Assembly: GCA_021780755.1 (NCBI GenBank)
Contig: JAJXYF010000025.1
Span: 1-64,000, forward strand
DNA: 64,000 nt
Direction: 5' to 3'
Origin: Deltaproteobacteria bacterium
GTDB lineage: Bacteria; Desulfobacterota; Binatia; Binatales; Binataceae
This document shows, piece by piece, positions 1-8,779 of the stretch (position 1 is its first letter; each line of letters begins with the position of its first letter). The notes beneath the pieces are model-generated. The model did not search any database, had not been told where the DNA came from, and was given only the letters and a program-made list of their open reading frames with translations. Both the position numbers and the translations under genes were made by a program.

Positions 1-653
1 TTGATCGGGAGGCCCGCCTTGCAGGCGATATCGATGGCGAGGTCGGGGCGCTTTTCCGGTGAGATGCGCCCGAGGAAGGCCAGATATTTTCCAGGCCCCT
101 TGCTGAAGGTCAAAAGGTCGCGCGGCAATCCATGATAGACGGTCGAGACCCAGTTCATGAAGGGGAGCGGCAGGCGCTGATGGTCGCTGATCGAGACCAG
201 CGGCACGGTCTTGTACCGCGAATAAACCGGTTTCAAGTCTTCGATATCGAGGCGGCCGTGCATGGTGGAAACGGTCGGCGTCTTGACGAACGGGGCGAAG
301 GCGAAGGACCAGTAATCGATATGGGTATGGATGACGTCGAAGTCGTCGGCGTTTTCATAGACGTCGGAGAGCATCGGGAGCTGCAGGAACGCGCCGAGTT
401 CCTGCTTGCCGGCCAGGCGCAGCGCCTGCGGGCAGGCCGGGTGCAATTTGGCGCTGGTCTGCGCGTCGCCGGCGGCGAACAGGGTCACGTCATGACCGCG
501 ACGCACCAGCTCCTCGGTGATGTACGAGACGGTGCGCTCGGTGCCGCCATAGAGCTTCGGCGGTATGCGTTCGTAGAGGGGCGCAATCTGGGCGATGCGC
601 ATCCGCGGCATCGCGGACTCGGAGGATTGCTTGGGGTTGCCAGCGCTACTCAT
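1..653 (-). CDS. Glycosyltransferase family 4 (GT-B), 3' end cut by window
   Basis: Probable retaining GT-B glycosyltransferase transferring a sugar from a nucleotide sugar, as in polysaccharide or glycolipid synthesis. The minus-strand reading has the N-terminal family signature: MRIAQIAPLYERIPP, then a glycine-rich KLYGGTER acceptor loop, HGHDV-like RRGHDVTLFAAGD, an FDVIHTH strand and a GRISPEKRPDLAIDIA motif opening the donor domain. About 217 residues are visible; the rest, including the ExxxxxxxE donor motif, lies beyond position 1. The ATG at 653 is preceded by AGGAG with 7-nt spacing, which decides the start; a downstream ATG before MRIAQ is the alternative. It is divergent from the next gene. 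Acceptor and donor cannot be read from this part. Confidence 0.85.
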   Translation of the reverse strand, partial: MSSAGNPKQSSESAMPRMRIAQIAPLYERIPPKLYGGTERTVSYITEELVRRGHDVTLFAAGDAQTSAKLHPACPQALRLAGKQELGAFLQLPMLSDVYENADDFDVIHTHIDYWSFAFAPFVKTPTVSTMHGRLDIEDLKPVYSRYKTVPLVSISDHQRLPLPFMNWVSTVYHGLPRDLLTFSKGPGKYLAFLGRISPEKRPDLAIDIACKAGLPI

Positions 654-1031
654 GCGGTTGCTCCTGAATTCTCCGGGCTGAATTTGCGACCGCCGCATAT
701 GCCCCGATGGCCGATGAGTCGCGGGAGAATTTCTGCGTTATGGCGGACATTATTGATCTTTCGATGCCTTCATGCGAATCGCGCGCGTGACTGGCGAGAA
801 GCGTAGTCGCGCCGACGCGTCCGAACCCTCTCGCGGGCGCCGAGACGCATGCCGGTTGAGGGGTTGCGTGTGTTCACGGCTCCCAGCAGTTGCGAGCCTC
901 GTGCCAAAGTCTAAAATGCGATGAAAGCCAACGAATTGGCTTGAAATCGCGATTGCGTAAGCGCCTATCGTGAATTATTTGGTGCATCGTGCAACCCAAA
1001 ACAATCGGCGGACGCGCGCGGTGAGGTCGTC
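654..1031. other. Divergent intergenic region with a small inverted repeat
   Basis: This 378-base stretch separates two divergent genes and should carry both promoters. I see no credible gene. At 925-942 there is a perfect inverted repeat (AAGCCAA, four-base CGAA loop, TTGGCTT) about 90 bases before the plus-strand gene; it could be an operator or a small hairpin. No promoter hexamers stand out clearly. Confidence 0.4.
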
Positions 1032-1667
1032 ATGATGAGCGAGTTGGCGCGGTTGGATAGCGGGAGGGCTGCGATGGAACCGAAAGAAGTCAAAATGTAC
1101 TCGGACTATAAGAGTCCGTTTGCGTATCTCGCCTTCGATCCGGCCTTCGAGCTGGAGCGGCGCTACCGGATTCGCTTGCGCTGGATCCCCTTTCAGTTGC
1201 GAATCAAAGGCAAGGGCGAGCGCAGTCAGTACTCGGAGCACAAGGCGCGCTACTCCTATCTCGACGCGCGGCGGTGGGCGAAGGCGCGTGGACTGCTGAT
1301 CCGGGGACCGCTCAAGGTTTACGATACGCGCCCGGCGCTGATCGGCGGCCTCTACGCCGAGACGCAGGGGCGCTTGAAGGACTACAGTCGCAAGGCCTTC
1401 GAGCTGTTCTTTCGCCGCGAATTCGAAGCCGACCAACCCGAGGCCGTGGCGACGCTAATCGATCATCTCGGGATATCGGGCGGTGCCTATCGCGACTACC
1501 TTGATGGTGTGGGCGCGGCCCGCTACGACAGCGCGCAGGCCGAGGCGGCGCAGGACAACGTCTTTGGAGTTCCGCTGTTTATGTTCGAACGCGAACCGTT
1601 CTGGGGCCACGATCGGATCGCGATACTGGAAGAGCGGCTGACGGAGGCGGGCCTGAAGATCGGATAG
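1032..1667 (+). CDS. DsbA-fold 2-hydroxychromene-2-carboxylate isomerase-like protein
   Basis: A thioredoxin-fold protein of the HCCA isomerase / GST-kappa / DsbA-like family, which isomerises 2-hydroxychromene-2-carboxylate in naphthalene catabolism or acts as a glutathione-dependent isomerase in other aromatic routes. The N-terminus reads YSDYKSPFAYLAFDPA, where the SPFAYL serine fits the family's glutathione-binding Ser and no CxxC is present. The C-terminus has FGVPLFMFEREPFWGHDRI, the usual FGVPtF...FWGqDR signature. Length (211 residues from the first ATG; possibly about 193 from an internal ATG at MEPKE or MYSDY) suits the family. It stands alone between intergenic gaps. True substrate is unknown; the catabolic neighbourhood suggests aromatic degradation. 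Confidence 0.8.
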   Translation: MMSELARLDSGRAAMEPKEVKMYSDYKSPFAYLAFDPAFELERRYRIRLRWIPFQLRIKGKGERSQYSEHKARYSYLDARRWAKARGLLIRGPLKVYDTRPALIGGLYAETQGRLKDYSRKAFELFFRREFEADQPEAVATLIDHLGISGGAYRDYLDGVGAARYDSAQAEAAQDNVFGVPLFMFEREPFWGHDRIAILEERLTEAGLKIG

Positions 1668-2004
1668 AAAATCAGTTGTCGAGGAACTCAGAACTTTTGG
1701 TTTTTTCTGAAACCTCATAAGGTTTCAAGCAGCCCAACAATCTTGACCTGGTTTTTCCGACTGGACTTGCCTTTTAATCAGATGCGGGCTTCGCCCTCAG
1801 AAAACCTCATGATGAAGGACGCTCGCGTTGCTCGATTGCCGGCAGGGATGCGGGAGGCTTCGGCCCTGTAATCCGCTTCCGGAAATCGGGCCGACGCTGC
1901 TATAAGTGAATTTCGATTCGCGCGTCCCGGATGACACCCGCCGGTCATACCTGGGCCAATCGAACCAGATAAAAATTCAAACGCGATCGGCGGAGGAGAA
2001 TACC
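1668..2004. other. Intergenic region, weak hairpin only
   Basis: About 340 bases between two plus-strand genes. A short inverted repeat (TGAAACC 1708-1714, GGTTTCA 1721-1727) lies just after a T-rich stretch; it is a poor intrinsic terminator because the T-run precedes rather than follows the stem on this strand. Nothing else is supported. Confidence 0.3.
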
Positions 2005-3126
2005 ATGCACGTAGGTTATGGAGTTGCATTTCAAAATCCGGGCAACGCGATTTCTGACGCCGAGGTCTATCGCAACGAGTTGCGCTTGTGCGAGATGGCG
2101 GAGCCGCTCGGCTTCGAGTCGGTGTGGTCGGTCGAGCATCATTTTGACGACTACACGATGTGTCCGGACGTGTTGCAGTTTCTGGCGTACATGGCGGGCA
2201 AGACGAGTCATGTGAAGCTGGGATCGATGGTAGTGGTGCTGCCGTGGCACGACCCGATTCGCGTGGCGGAACAGATTTCGGTGCTCGATCACATATCGAA
2301 CGGACGCTTCATCCTGGGACTCGGCCGGGGGCTCGCGCGACACGAGTACGAAGGCTTCCGCCTCGATCAGAATGAAGGGCGCAATCTATTCGTCGAGTAC
2401 GCGGAGCTGATTCTGAACAGCCTGGAAAACGGCTACATGGAGGGCGGCAAGTACACCAAGCAGCCGCGCCGCGATATCCGTCCGTTTCCGGCGCGATCGT
2501 TCAAGGGCCGCTCGTATGCCGCAGCGGTCTCGCCGGAATCGATGCCGATCATGGCGAAGCTCGGAGTCGGGCTGCTGGTGATCCCGCAAAAGCCGTGGGA
2601 CGTGGTCAAGGAAGATTTCAAGATTTACCACAAGGTGTGGCACGAGGTGAACGGCGGGACGCCGCCGCCCAAGCCACTCTCGGGCGGGTTCTGCTTCGTG
2701 GACGAGAACAAGGACCGCGCCGAAGAGATGGCGATGAAGTGGATTACCGCCTACTACCATACGGCGATGCGCCACTATGAGATGACGTCGCAGCAGTTCG
2801 GCACGCACAAGAGCTACGAGTTCTACAGCCACGTGGGCAAGTATATCGCGAAGCACGGGATGGACAACGCTGCGGCGGATTTCGCCAAGCTGATGCCGTG
2901 GGGGACGCCTGACCAGGTGATCGAGAAGATCGCGTTTATCAAGGACACCATCGACGCCAACGGCGTGATGATGAACTTCAGCTACGCCGGGATGCCGTTT
3001 GACGAGGCCGAGCGCAGCCTGAAGTTGTTCGCGAAGAAGGTCATGCCGGAGTTGAAGAAGATGAAGACGGCGGACCTGGTCGAGCCGACGGCGCTCGACA
3101 TGCCGGCGCATTCGCACGCGGCGTGA
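2005..3126 (+). CDS. LLM class flavin-dependent oxidoreductase
   Basis: Luciferase-like (bacterial luciferase / F420-dependent reductase superfamily) TIM-barrel oxidoreductase using FMNH2 or F420. The protein opens MHVGYGVAFQNPG and has the diagnostic blocks EPLGFESVWSVEHHFDDY (residues about 30-47), KLGSMVVVLPWHDPIRVAEQISVLDHISNGRFILGLGRG, and a C-terminal WGTPDQVIEKI. The ATG at 2005 is chosen because GGAGGAGAA lies just upstream; a longer open frame begins earlier without such a site. 373 residues is normal. It is monocistronic and followed by a strong hairpin. Such enzymes are often monooxygenases in catabolism of hydrocarbons, sulfonates or aromatics; the substrate cannot be told from sequence alone. 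Confidence 0.9.
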   Translation: MHVGYGVAFQNPGNAISDAEVYRNELRLCEMAEPLGFESVWSVEHHFDDYTMCPDVLQFLAYMAGKTSHVKLGSMVVVLPWHDPIRVAEQISVLDHISNGRFILGLGRGLARHEYEGFRLDQNEGRNLFVEYAELILNSLENGYMEGGKYTKQPRRDIRPFPARSFKGRSYAAAVSPESMPIMAKLGVGLLVIPQKPWDVVKEDFKIYHKVWHEVNGGTPPPKPLSGGFCFVDENKDRAEEMAMKWITAYYHTAMRHYEMTSQQFGTHKSYEFYSHVGKYIAKHGMDNAAADFAKLMPWGTPDQVIEKIAFIKDTIDANGVMMNFSYAGMPFDEAERSLKLFAKKVMPELKKMKTADLVEPTALDMPAHSHAA

Positions 3127-3147
3127 GCGCAAATACATAGTACGAAG

Positions 3148-3182
3148 AAAGGGGCGACCATCGAGAGATAGGTCGCCCCTTT
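3148..3182. terminator. Bidirectional hairpin between convergent genes
   Basis: A perfect 12-bp stem (AAAGGGGCGACC at 3148-3159, GGTCGCCCCTTT at 3171-3182) with an 11-base loop sits between the convergent LLM gene and the RibD-like gene. The arms end in three A and three T, so it can serve as an intrinsic terminator in both directions. Confidence 0.75.
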
Positions 3183-3216
3183 CCGTGGTGCGGTAATGGG
3201 ATCGCTGGCCTTTGTA

Positions 3217-3912
3217 CTAACTAACGCAGTGGACTGAATAGCGCAGCCATATGACGTCGTCGGCGCGCCGTTCGATTGAAAGCAGCTTCCAACGCACACC
3301 GGGCGCATCGTGTTGGGCAGTGTCGAGCGTATCAAACAACGCCGGCGTCCCGCTCGAGCCATCGGCAACCGGAGCCATGAGGAGACTGAGTTCGTCGATT
3401 AATCCAGCGCGCAACATGGAACCGTTGATCTTGCCGCCACCTTCGAGCAACAGAGTTTTTATCTTGAAGCTGGTCGCGAGCTTATCGAGTACCGTGGAGA
3501 AATCGATGCCGTCGTGCCCGCCAAACAGGTAGGATATGTGGCGGGCCCGAAGAAGAGCCAGGTAGTCGGAAGATACTTTTTCAGTCAGAACCGTAATGAC
3601 GTGGTCGCCGCTTATATCACTGCGTTCCCAATATAGTTTGCCGCCAGGATCAATCGCCACCGCGTACGAAGTTTGCGTGTGCGGTGCGATAAAATCGGTT
3701 CTGGATATGGGCGGTCCGCCTGACGCGGGTGCGGGTCCCGTTCCATGCGCGAAGGCGGCCATCGTGATCCGACCGCACATCCATGCATTCGCCTGATAAG
3801 TGGCCGCTGTAGTCTCATACTCGGCGCGGCCTTCCGGACTCAGATTCCATCGCGAACTGACAATACGACCGTCCAACGAAGCTATCATGTGACATACTAC
3901 GTAGGGCTTCAT
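3217..3912 (-). CDS. RibD C-terminal-domain / dihydrofolate reductase family protein
   Basis: A stand-alone RibD reductase-like (DHFR-fold) NAD(P)H oxidoreductase. It begins MKPYVVCHMIASLDGRI, the family's first strand with the conserved SLDGR motif, then WMCGRITM, LFGG-like SYLFGGHDGIDFSTVLDKL, and a C-terminal LLEGGGKINGSMLRAGLIDELSLLMAPV, the GGG...L...GLvDEl nucleotide-binding signature of RibD. 231 residues fits single-domain members. It lacks the deaminase domain, so it is unlikely to be the housekeeping riboflavin enzyme; family members reduce diverse small molecules. It is convergent with the LLM gene and about 40 bases after a minus-strand CoA transferase, with which it could be co-transcribed. 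Confidence 0.8.
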   Translation of the reverse strand: MKPYVVCHMIASLDGRIVSSRWNLSPEGRAEYETTAATYQANAWMCGRITMAAFAHGTGPAPASGGPPISRTDFIAPHTQTSYAVAIDPGGKLYWERSDISGDHVITVLTEKVSSDYLALLRARHISYLFGGHDGIDFSTVLDKLATSFKIKTLLLEGGGKINGSMLRAGLIDELSLLMAPVADGSSGTPALFDTLDTAQHDAPGVRWKLLSIERRADDVIWLRYSVHCVS

Positions 3913-3952
3913 GCGAAAACTCAGATGGCCCTCAAGCTCGATGCCATTGCGG

Positions 3953-5200
3953 TTACTTGCGTTCGGAGTGCAGGACGCCCGCTGCCGTCAGTGCAGCGAT
4001 CTGAGCGTCGGAGAGGCCGAGGTTTTCCTTGAGCACGTCCGCGCCATGCTGCCCGAGCATCGGGGCGACGAGGTCGAGCAATTCGGGAAATTCCGAGTAT
4101 TTGAGCGGGAAGCCCGGAATAGTCACTTCGCCAAGCAGCGGATCCTTGACCTTGCGCACCATGTTGCGCGCCTTGAAATAGGGATGCGCGAGCGTATCGA
4201 TAATGCTCATCACCGGCGCGGACGGAATGCGAAATTCCTCGAAAACCTTGAGCACGGCCTCGTCGGTGCCCTGCGCCGCCATCCACTGCTCGATGATCGC
4301 GATCAGCTCGAAGCGGTTCTTGCCGCGATCCGGACCGGTGGCGAAGCGCGGGTCGTTTTCGAGTTCGGGACGGCCCATCGCGCGCGTGAGCGCCGGCCAT
4401 TGCCGATCGAGCACCAGCAAAACGATATAACCCTGCGGCCCCTTGAACACACCGACGGGGCATACCAAAGGATGGTGCGCGCCGAATCGATGCGGGACGA
4501 ACTCGCCATTAGTCAGTGAGTTAACCTGCAGGTTGGCCTCGTGCATGTGGTAGAGCGCATCGATCATCGAGATGTCGATATGCTGGCCGATGCCGGTGCG
4601 CTCGCGGTAGAAGAGCGCGTAGCCGATGGCGGAGAACGCGGCCACGCCGCTACTGACATCCGCCATGCCGAGACCGACCGGCATCGGCGGTCCGTCGGCG
4701 GCGCCGGTCATGTGCATGATGCCGGCGAAGCCCTGCGCGATCAGATCGTAGCCGACTTTGTGCTTGAGCGGGCCGGTTTTTCCGAAGGCCGAAATCGACG
4801 CCAGAATGATGCGCGGGTTTAATTTTTTGAGTGAAGGATAATCGAGGCCGCGTTTTTCCATCACGCCCGGTCCGAAGTTTTCGAGCACGACGTCAACCTT
4901 GGGCACCAGCGACTTCAGGAGTTCGATTGATTCGGGTTTGGAGAAATCGAGGCAAAGGCTTTTCTTGCCGCGATTCTGCTGCACGAAATAGCCACTGCGG
5001 CCGTTCTTGATCGCCGGCAGCATCCGCGACGGATCGCCCATCGGGGCCTGCTCGACCTTGATGATGTCGGCGCCCATCTCGGCCATCAGGCGGGTTACCG
5101 TTGGTCCGGCGAGGTACTGCGAGAAGTCCAGCACCTTGATGCCCGCGAGCATGCCCGACGGTTTTCCCGCAGTCTTATTGTCGGTGCCGTTCTTCATCAC
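3953..5200 (-). CDS. CaiB/BaiF (family III) CoA transferase
   Basis: Transfers CoA between carboxylic acids through an aspartyl-CoA intermediate. The order of motifs is canonical: LAGIKVLDFSQYLAGP (residues about 18-33), EMGADIIKVEQ, NRGKKSLCLDF, VVLENFGPGVMEKRGLDY, ISAFGKTGP, and GLGMADVSSG in which Asp181 is the expected nucleophile. 415 residues is a normal length. The start ATG lies at 5200 (MMKNGTD); the second ATG is possible. It lies downstream of a phosphotriesterase-like gene on the same strand with a roughly 200-base gap containing a hairpin, so it probably has its own promoter or is only partly coupled. Substrate unknown. Confidence 0.92.
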   Translation of the reverse strand: MMKNGTDNKTAGKPSGMLAGIKVLDFSQYLAGPTVTRLMAEMGADIIKVEQAPMGDPSRMLPAIKNGRSGYFVQQNRGKKSLCLDFSKPESIELLKSLVPKVDVVLENFGPGVMEKRGLDYPSLKKLNPRIILASISAFGKTGPLKHKVGYDLIAQGFAGIMHMTGAADGPPMPVGLGMADVSSGVAAFSAIGYALFYRERTGIGQHIDISMIDALYHMHEANLQVNSLTNGEFVPHRFGAHHPLVCPVGVFKGPQGYIVLLVLDRQWPALTRAMGRPELENDPRFATGPDRGKNRFELIAIIEQWMAAQGTDEAVLKVFEEFRIPSAPVMSIIDTLAHPYFKARNMVRKVKDPLLGEVTIPGFPLKYSEFPELLDLVAPMLGQHGADVLKENLGLSDAQIAALTAAGVLHSERK

Positions 5201-5336
5201 ATATCCCCTTGATGGTCATTGCCCTCACCGTACTCACCGCACGAGCTTGCGAACCCGGTCTCAAACCGCACCTCGCGGACTCATTAGATCGGCTCGCAGG
5301 CTCACCTGGAGCTGGACAGGGAGAGGGTTTAAGCGC

Positions 5337-5360
5337 GGCAGGGGGCATGCGCCCCCTGCC
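5337..5360. terminator. GC-rich hairpin after the phosphotriesterase-like gene
   Basis: A perfect 10-bp stem (GGCAGGGGGC / GCCCCCTGCC) with a 4-base loop lies about 45 bases past the stop of the minus-strand gene ending at 5404. No T-run follows on either strand, so it is a terminator-like hairpin rather than a certain intrinsic terminator. Confidence 0.4.
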
Positions 5361-5403
5361 ATCGCCGAATACCTCTTCGAACGAAATTGCCGATTGCGAA
5401 ATA

Positions 5404-6369
5404 CTAATCGCCGAAGTACGCGCGCGGGTTATCTACCGTGAGGGTGCGGATTTTCGCTTCGGAGACGCCCGCCTTGAGCATCTGCGGGATGATGTGTTTG
5501 CAGACGTGCGCGTAGTTGGAGTTGGGCGCCGCCTCCATCATCTTTTCGATGGCCGGGAAGGTGCGGCCGAGCCAGCATCCGACGGCGTCCTGCGAGAGCA
5601 TGATGCGGTCGAAGCCGACGGCGAGCAGTCCGATCAGCGAGGCGAGGCGCATCTTGTCGGGAGCGATGGGCTCGAGGCCGAAGCGGTCGAAGCCGATCCA
5701 CGCGCCGCGATTGAGGATATCGAAGTAGTATTTCATGTCGCCCACGCCACAGGCGTGGCCGATGAGGACGCGGTTGAAATCGACGCCTTCCTCTTTGAAG
5801 ATGTCCAGCGTCTCGCGGCCGAACGGCGAGCTTTCGCTGTTATGGCAGAGCAGCGGAGCGCCGGTCTTTTTTTGCGCACGCGCGGCGGCGCGCAGGCACT
5901 TCTCTTCGTTGGCGGTGATGGCAGTATCGACCGACATCCCCGGGATGCCGCCGGTGGCGGTCTTGATCAGGCCGGGCTTGATGCCGGTCTTGCCGATGCC
6001 CTCGGTCAGTTCCTGGATATAGACGTCAGCGATATCGTCGGCACTGAGCATGCGGAAGTGTTGAGGGATGCCGAACGCGTCGTTGTAGAGGCCGGTCGCG
6101 ATGATGACGCGCATGCCGGATTTTTCGGCGACTTCGGCGGCGAATTCGGGATCGCGACCGAGTTCCATCGGACAGGGATCGACGAAGCTGGCGACGCCGA
6201 GGTCCTGGATCTCCTTCATGCGATCGACGGCCTTGCCGACCTCGGACTTTCGATTGAAGCCGCGATTGTCGAGTTCCCAGCCGGGAAAGCCAGCGGTGAG
6301 ATGCTCGTGAATGAGCGTGAAACCCAGGTCGCGCGCGTTGATTTTGCCCGTGACGGTATTGATTGCCAT
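5404..6369 (-). CDS. Phosphotriesterase (PTE)-family metal-dependent hydrolase
   Basis: TIM-barrel amidohydrolase-superfamily enzyme with two metals bridged by a carboxylated lysine; family members hydrolyse phosphotriesters, lactones or carboxylesters. All ligands expected for PTE are visible: His21 and His23 in LIHEHL, Lys136 in GLIKTATGG, His176 in LLCHNSES, His205 in IGHACG and Asp261 in LSQDAVG. 321 residues matches PTE-like lactonases. The start MAINTVTGK is preceded by GGAGCCGACACG on the minus strand. The intact metal centre says it is active; because many such proteins are lactonases, phosphotriester hydrolysis should not be assumed. The preceding gene on the other strand is an MBL-fold hydrolase, divergent. 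Confidence 0.9.
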   Translation of the reverse strand: MAINTVTGKINARDLGFTLIHEHLTAGFPGWELDNRGFNRKSEVGKAVDRMKEIQDLGVASFVDPCPMELGRDPEFAAEVAEKSGMRVIIATGLYNDAFGIPQHFRMLSADDIADVYIQELTEGIGKTGIKPGLIKTATGGIPGMSVDTAITANEEKCLRAAARAQKKTGAPLLCHNSESSPFGRETLDIFKEEGVDFNRVLIGHACGVGDMKYYFDILNRGAWIGFDRFGLEPIAPDKMRLASLIGLLAVGFDRIMLSQDAVGCWLGRTFPAIEKMMEAAPNSNYAHVCKHIIPQMLKAGVSEAKIRTLTVDNPRAYFGD

Positions 6370-6633
6370 CGTGTCGGCTCCTTCGCTTGCACTATCAGCG
6401 GCTTCAAGTCCCCGCCGAAGCAGCTTGTTAATTCAAAGCCCAAACCTAGTACAAGTGCGGCGTAATCGCCAGACAAAGCGGCGGGCGGTATTGGGGAGGG
6501 TTCGGGGCGCTCGCGGACCGGGGCGATCCGAGAGCGCTGCCGCACGGTGGCGATGGCGCGACGATTGCCGAAAGGACGGCGACCGCGTTAGGGTGCACGC
6601 ACGAAGCACCCATTAAGATTGGAGGAGATCACA

Positions 6634-7485
6634 ATGCATAGTTGGAAGGTCGGCGATGTCCGTATCACTCGCCTGCAGGAACAGGAACCGGTGTGGCCGG
6701 GCACGATGATTCTGAAAGAGGCCGTGGCCGACAACGTAAAGCGCGAGGGGGCTTGGCTGGAGCCGTTTACCAAGGACGGCAACTTCAAGCTGAGCATCCA
6801 CGCACTGCTGGTCGAGAGCGATGGCAAGCGCATCCTGGTGGATACGTGCGTCGGCAACGACAAGACGCGTCCCGGCTTCAAGGATTGGAGCCATCTGCAT
6901 CTACCGTTTTTGGAGAACATGGAGAAGGCGGGCGTCGCGCGCGAATCGATCGACATGGTGCTCTGCACGCATCTGCATCTCGATCACGTGGGGTGGAACA
7001 CGACGCTCGAAAACGGCAAGTGGGTGCCGACGTTTCCCAAGGCGAAGTACCTGATGGTCAAGCGCGAATGGGAGCATTGGAACAAATACGACGGCATGGC
7101 GGATTTCAAATTGACGATCGACGATTCGGTGCGTCCGATCATCGAGGCGGGGCGCGCGGAGTTGGTCGATAACGGTCATCGGCTGAGCGGCGACGTGGTG
7201 CTGGAAGCGACGCCGGGGCATACGCCGGGACATACGAGTGTGCGGATTTCGTCGGGCGGTGAGAACGCGGTGATCACCGGCGACATGATTCATCATCCGA
7301 TTCAGATCGCGCATCCCGACTGGATTTGCGAGTTCGACACCGACCCGAAGATGGGATCAGAGACGCGCAAGGCGTTCGTCGAGCGCTACTGCGACAAGCC
7401 GGTGACGGTCTTCGGGACCCATTTCGCGGGGCCGACGTCGGGGCATATCGTGCGGCGTAACGGAGAGTTCCGCTTCGAGGCGTAA
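6634..7485 (+). CDS. Metallo-beta-lactamase-fold hydrolase (lactonase-like)
   Basis: Binuclear-zinc MBL-fold hydrolase. The signature HLHLDH occupies residues 113-118 (TH-L-H-L-DHVGWN), followed by the third His in TPGHTPGHTS, the bridging Asp in ITGDMIHHPIQ and the last His in VFGTHFAGPTSG, so all metal ligands are present. 283 residues with an N-terminal VGDVRITRL strand resembles the AHL-lactonase / methyl-parathion-hydrolase-like branch. The ATG at 6634 follows GGAGGAGATCACA, which decides it over an earlier in-frame TTG. A GC-rich hairpin lies directly behind the stop. It is divergent from the PTE-like gene; both could act on lactone or ester intermediates. Substrate not predictable. Confidence 0.9.
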   Translation: MHSWKVGDVRITRLQEQEPVWPGTMILKEAVADNVKREGAWLEPFTKDGNFKLSIHALLVESDGKRILVDTCVGNDKTRPGFKDWSHLHLPFLENMEKAGVARESIDMVLCTHLHLDHVGWNTTLENGKWVPTFPKAKYLMVKREWEHWNKYDGMADFKLTIDDSVRPIIEAGRAELVDNGHRLSGDVVLEATPGHTPGHTSVRISSGGENAVITGDMIHHPIQIAHPDWICEFDTDPKMGSETRKAFVERYCDKPVTVFGTHFAGPTSGHIVRRNGEFRFEA

Positions 7486-7491
7486 AGGTGA

Positions 7492-7531
7492 GCGGGCGGG
7501 CGAAGCGGGAGCATCCCCGCTTCCGCCCGCG
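7492..7531. terminator. Long GC-rich hairpin behind the MBL gene
   Basis: GCGGGCGG...GAAGCGGG pairs with CCCGCTTC...CCGCCCGC around a short loop, with a two-base bulge. It begins six bases after the stop codon. There is no clear T-run, so the terminator role is inferred from strength and position. Confidence 0.45.
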
Positions 7532-7623
7532 CATCTAATCAAGCGGCGGAGCGCTGCGAGCGGCGGCCTATGCATTATTCCGGATTGCGATATATCCACG
7601 CTTTCGTAGCGGCGTTCGCACTC

Positions 7624-8721
7624 ATGAGCCGGCTGATCTTTTATTTCCTGGCTATCGCAGCGCCGATCGCGCTCGCGAGTTGCGCAAGTCCGCAAGTGGC
7701 GGACGACCCGCAGGAAATCGCCGCTCATGCCGCGGCAGCCAAGGCGCTGGCTGCCCAATCAGCGGCGATTGCATCGACCCATTTCGCCTCCTGCTCGATG
7801 GCCGCGAAGCCGTCACCGCAATTCCATGTGCCACCTCAAATCGCTCTCAAGCCGGGCTACCTGGAATTGAACGTGTCTGTCGTTGACAAATCCGGTGGCT
7901 CGATTTCCGACCTTAAAGAGGCGGATTTTGTCGCTTACGCATCCGGAATACCCCTGCCGATCGCCTATTTTCACGATTCTGTAGAAGCGCCGGTAACCGT
8001 TGGCCTCCTGGTTGATACGTCGGGTAGCATGGAGCCGAAGCTGCCAACGGTTCGTTCGGCGCTGGTCGATTTCCTGACCAAGTCCGACCCGTGCGACGAG
8101 CTATTTCTGTTCGCCTTCACTTGGCGTCCGTATATGCTCCAGCCGCCGACCACCGATCATGCGGCCGTGGCGAGTCATCTGATGACTCTTCGCGCGTTCG
8201 GCCAGACCAGTATGTACGATGCGATCTTCGACGGTCTGCAAATTCTGCAGAAGGCGCGTTATGCACGGAAGGCATTGCTGGTGATCACCGATGGAATGGA
8301 CAACACGAGCAGAACGTCTCTCAAGCAGGTAACCGCTCTGGCTCGGCAACAAGATGTATCGATCTATGTTATTGGGATCGGTGAACCGCCCACCAACCGG
8401 CAGGCGTCGAGTTCATGGGACGATGCTAATCGGGTTGATGCGGAAGCTCTCAATAAATTAGCCAATTCGGCTGGTGGTCAGGCGTTCATCGTTCCGCCGA
8501 CGGGCAGCGAATTTGCGGATGCGGTCGAGTCGGTGGAGGGACGGCTCGGTCGCGTCTATACGATAGGCGTTATCACTCCGATCTCAGGGACCCAGTCGGT
8601 ACATCCGATCGCGATGTCCAGTTCGACGCCACCAGCATCGGAATCGGCGGTCCGACTTTTCGTCGCGAACCATCCCGACGCGGTCGTGACCACTCACATG
8701 GTTAAGCAACCGCTGCCTTGA
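7624..8721 (+). CDS. Lipoprotein with von Willebrand factor A domain (VWFA-related)
   Basis: From the ATG at 7624 the protein starts MSRLIFYFLAIAAPIALASCASPQ: a hydrophobic signal ending in a lipobox (LASC), so a lipid-anchored periplasmic or outer-membrane protein. An earlier in-frame ATG at 7570 would add 18 residues before the signal. After a short ligand-like domain (YLELNVSVVDKSGG...LKEADFVAYASG) comes a VWA domain with an intact MIDAS start, LLVDTSGSMEPKL, then a conserved Thr region (GQTSMYDAIFDGL) and VITDGMDN. The architecture recalls the VWFA-related family frequent in Acidobacteria. VWA proteins bind metal-dependent protein ligands; the partner here is unknown. No operon partner; the next gene is convergent. 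Confidence 0.8.
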   Translation: MSRLIFYFLAIAAPIALASCASPQVADDPQEIAAHAAAAKALAAQSAAIASTHFASCSMAAKPSPQFHVPPQIALKPGYLELNVSVVDKSGGSISDLKEADFVAYASGIPLPIAYFHDSVEAPVTVGLLVDTSGSMEPKLPTVRSALVDFLTKSDPCDELFLFAFTWRPYMLQPPTTDHAAVASHLMTLRAFGQTSMYDAIFDGLQILQKARYARKALLVITDGMDNTSRTSLKQVTALARQQDVSIYVIGIGEPPTNRQASSSWDDANRVDAEALNKLANSAGGQAFIVPPTGSEFADAVESVEGRLGRVYTIGVITPISGTQSVHPIAMSSSTPPASESAVRLFVANHPDAVVTTHMVKQPLP

Positions 8722-8779
8722 ACGCGGCATTTCCGCGATCACCTGACGCCATCGTTGGGCTTTTAGCCTAGTATCGAGC

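Noticed and set aside
5209-6465. Long plus-strand open frame of over 400 codons
   Set aside because: It lies antisense to the phosphotriesterase-like gene, whose metal ligands and length are all correct. The plus-strand translation has no domain; high GC content keeps antisense frames open.
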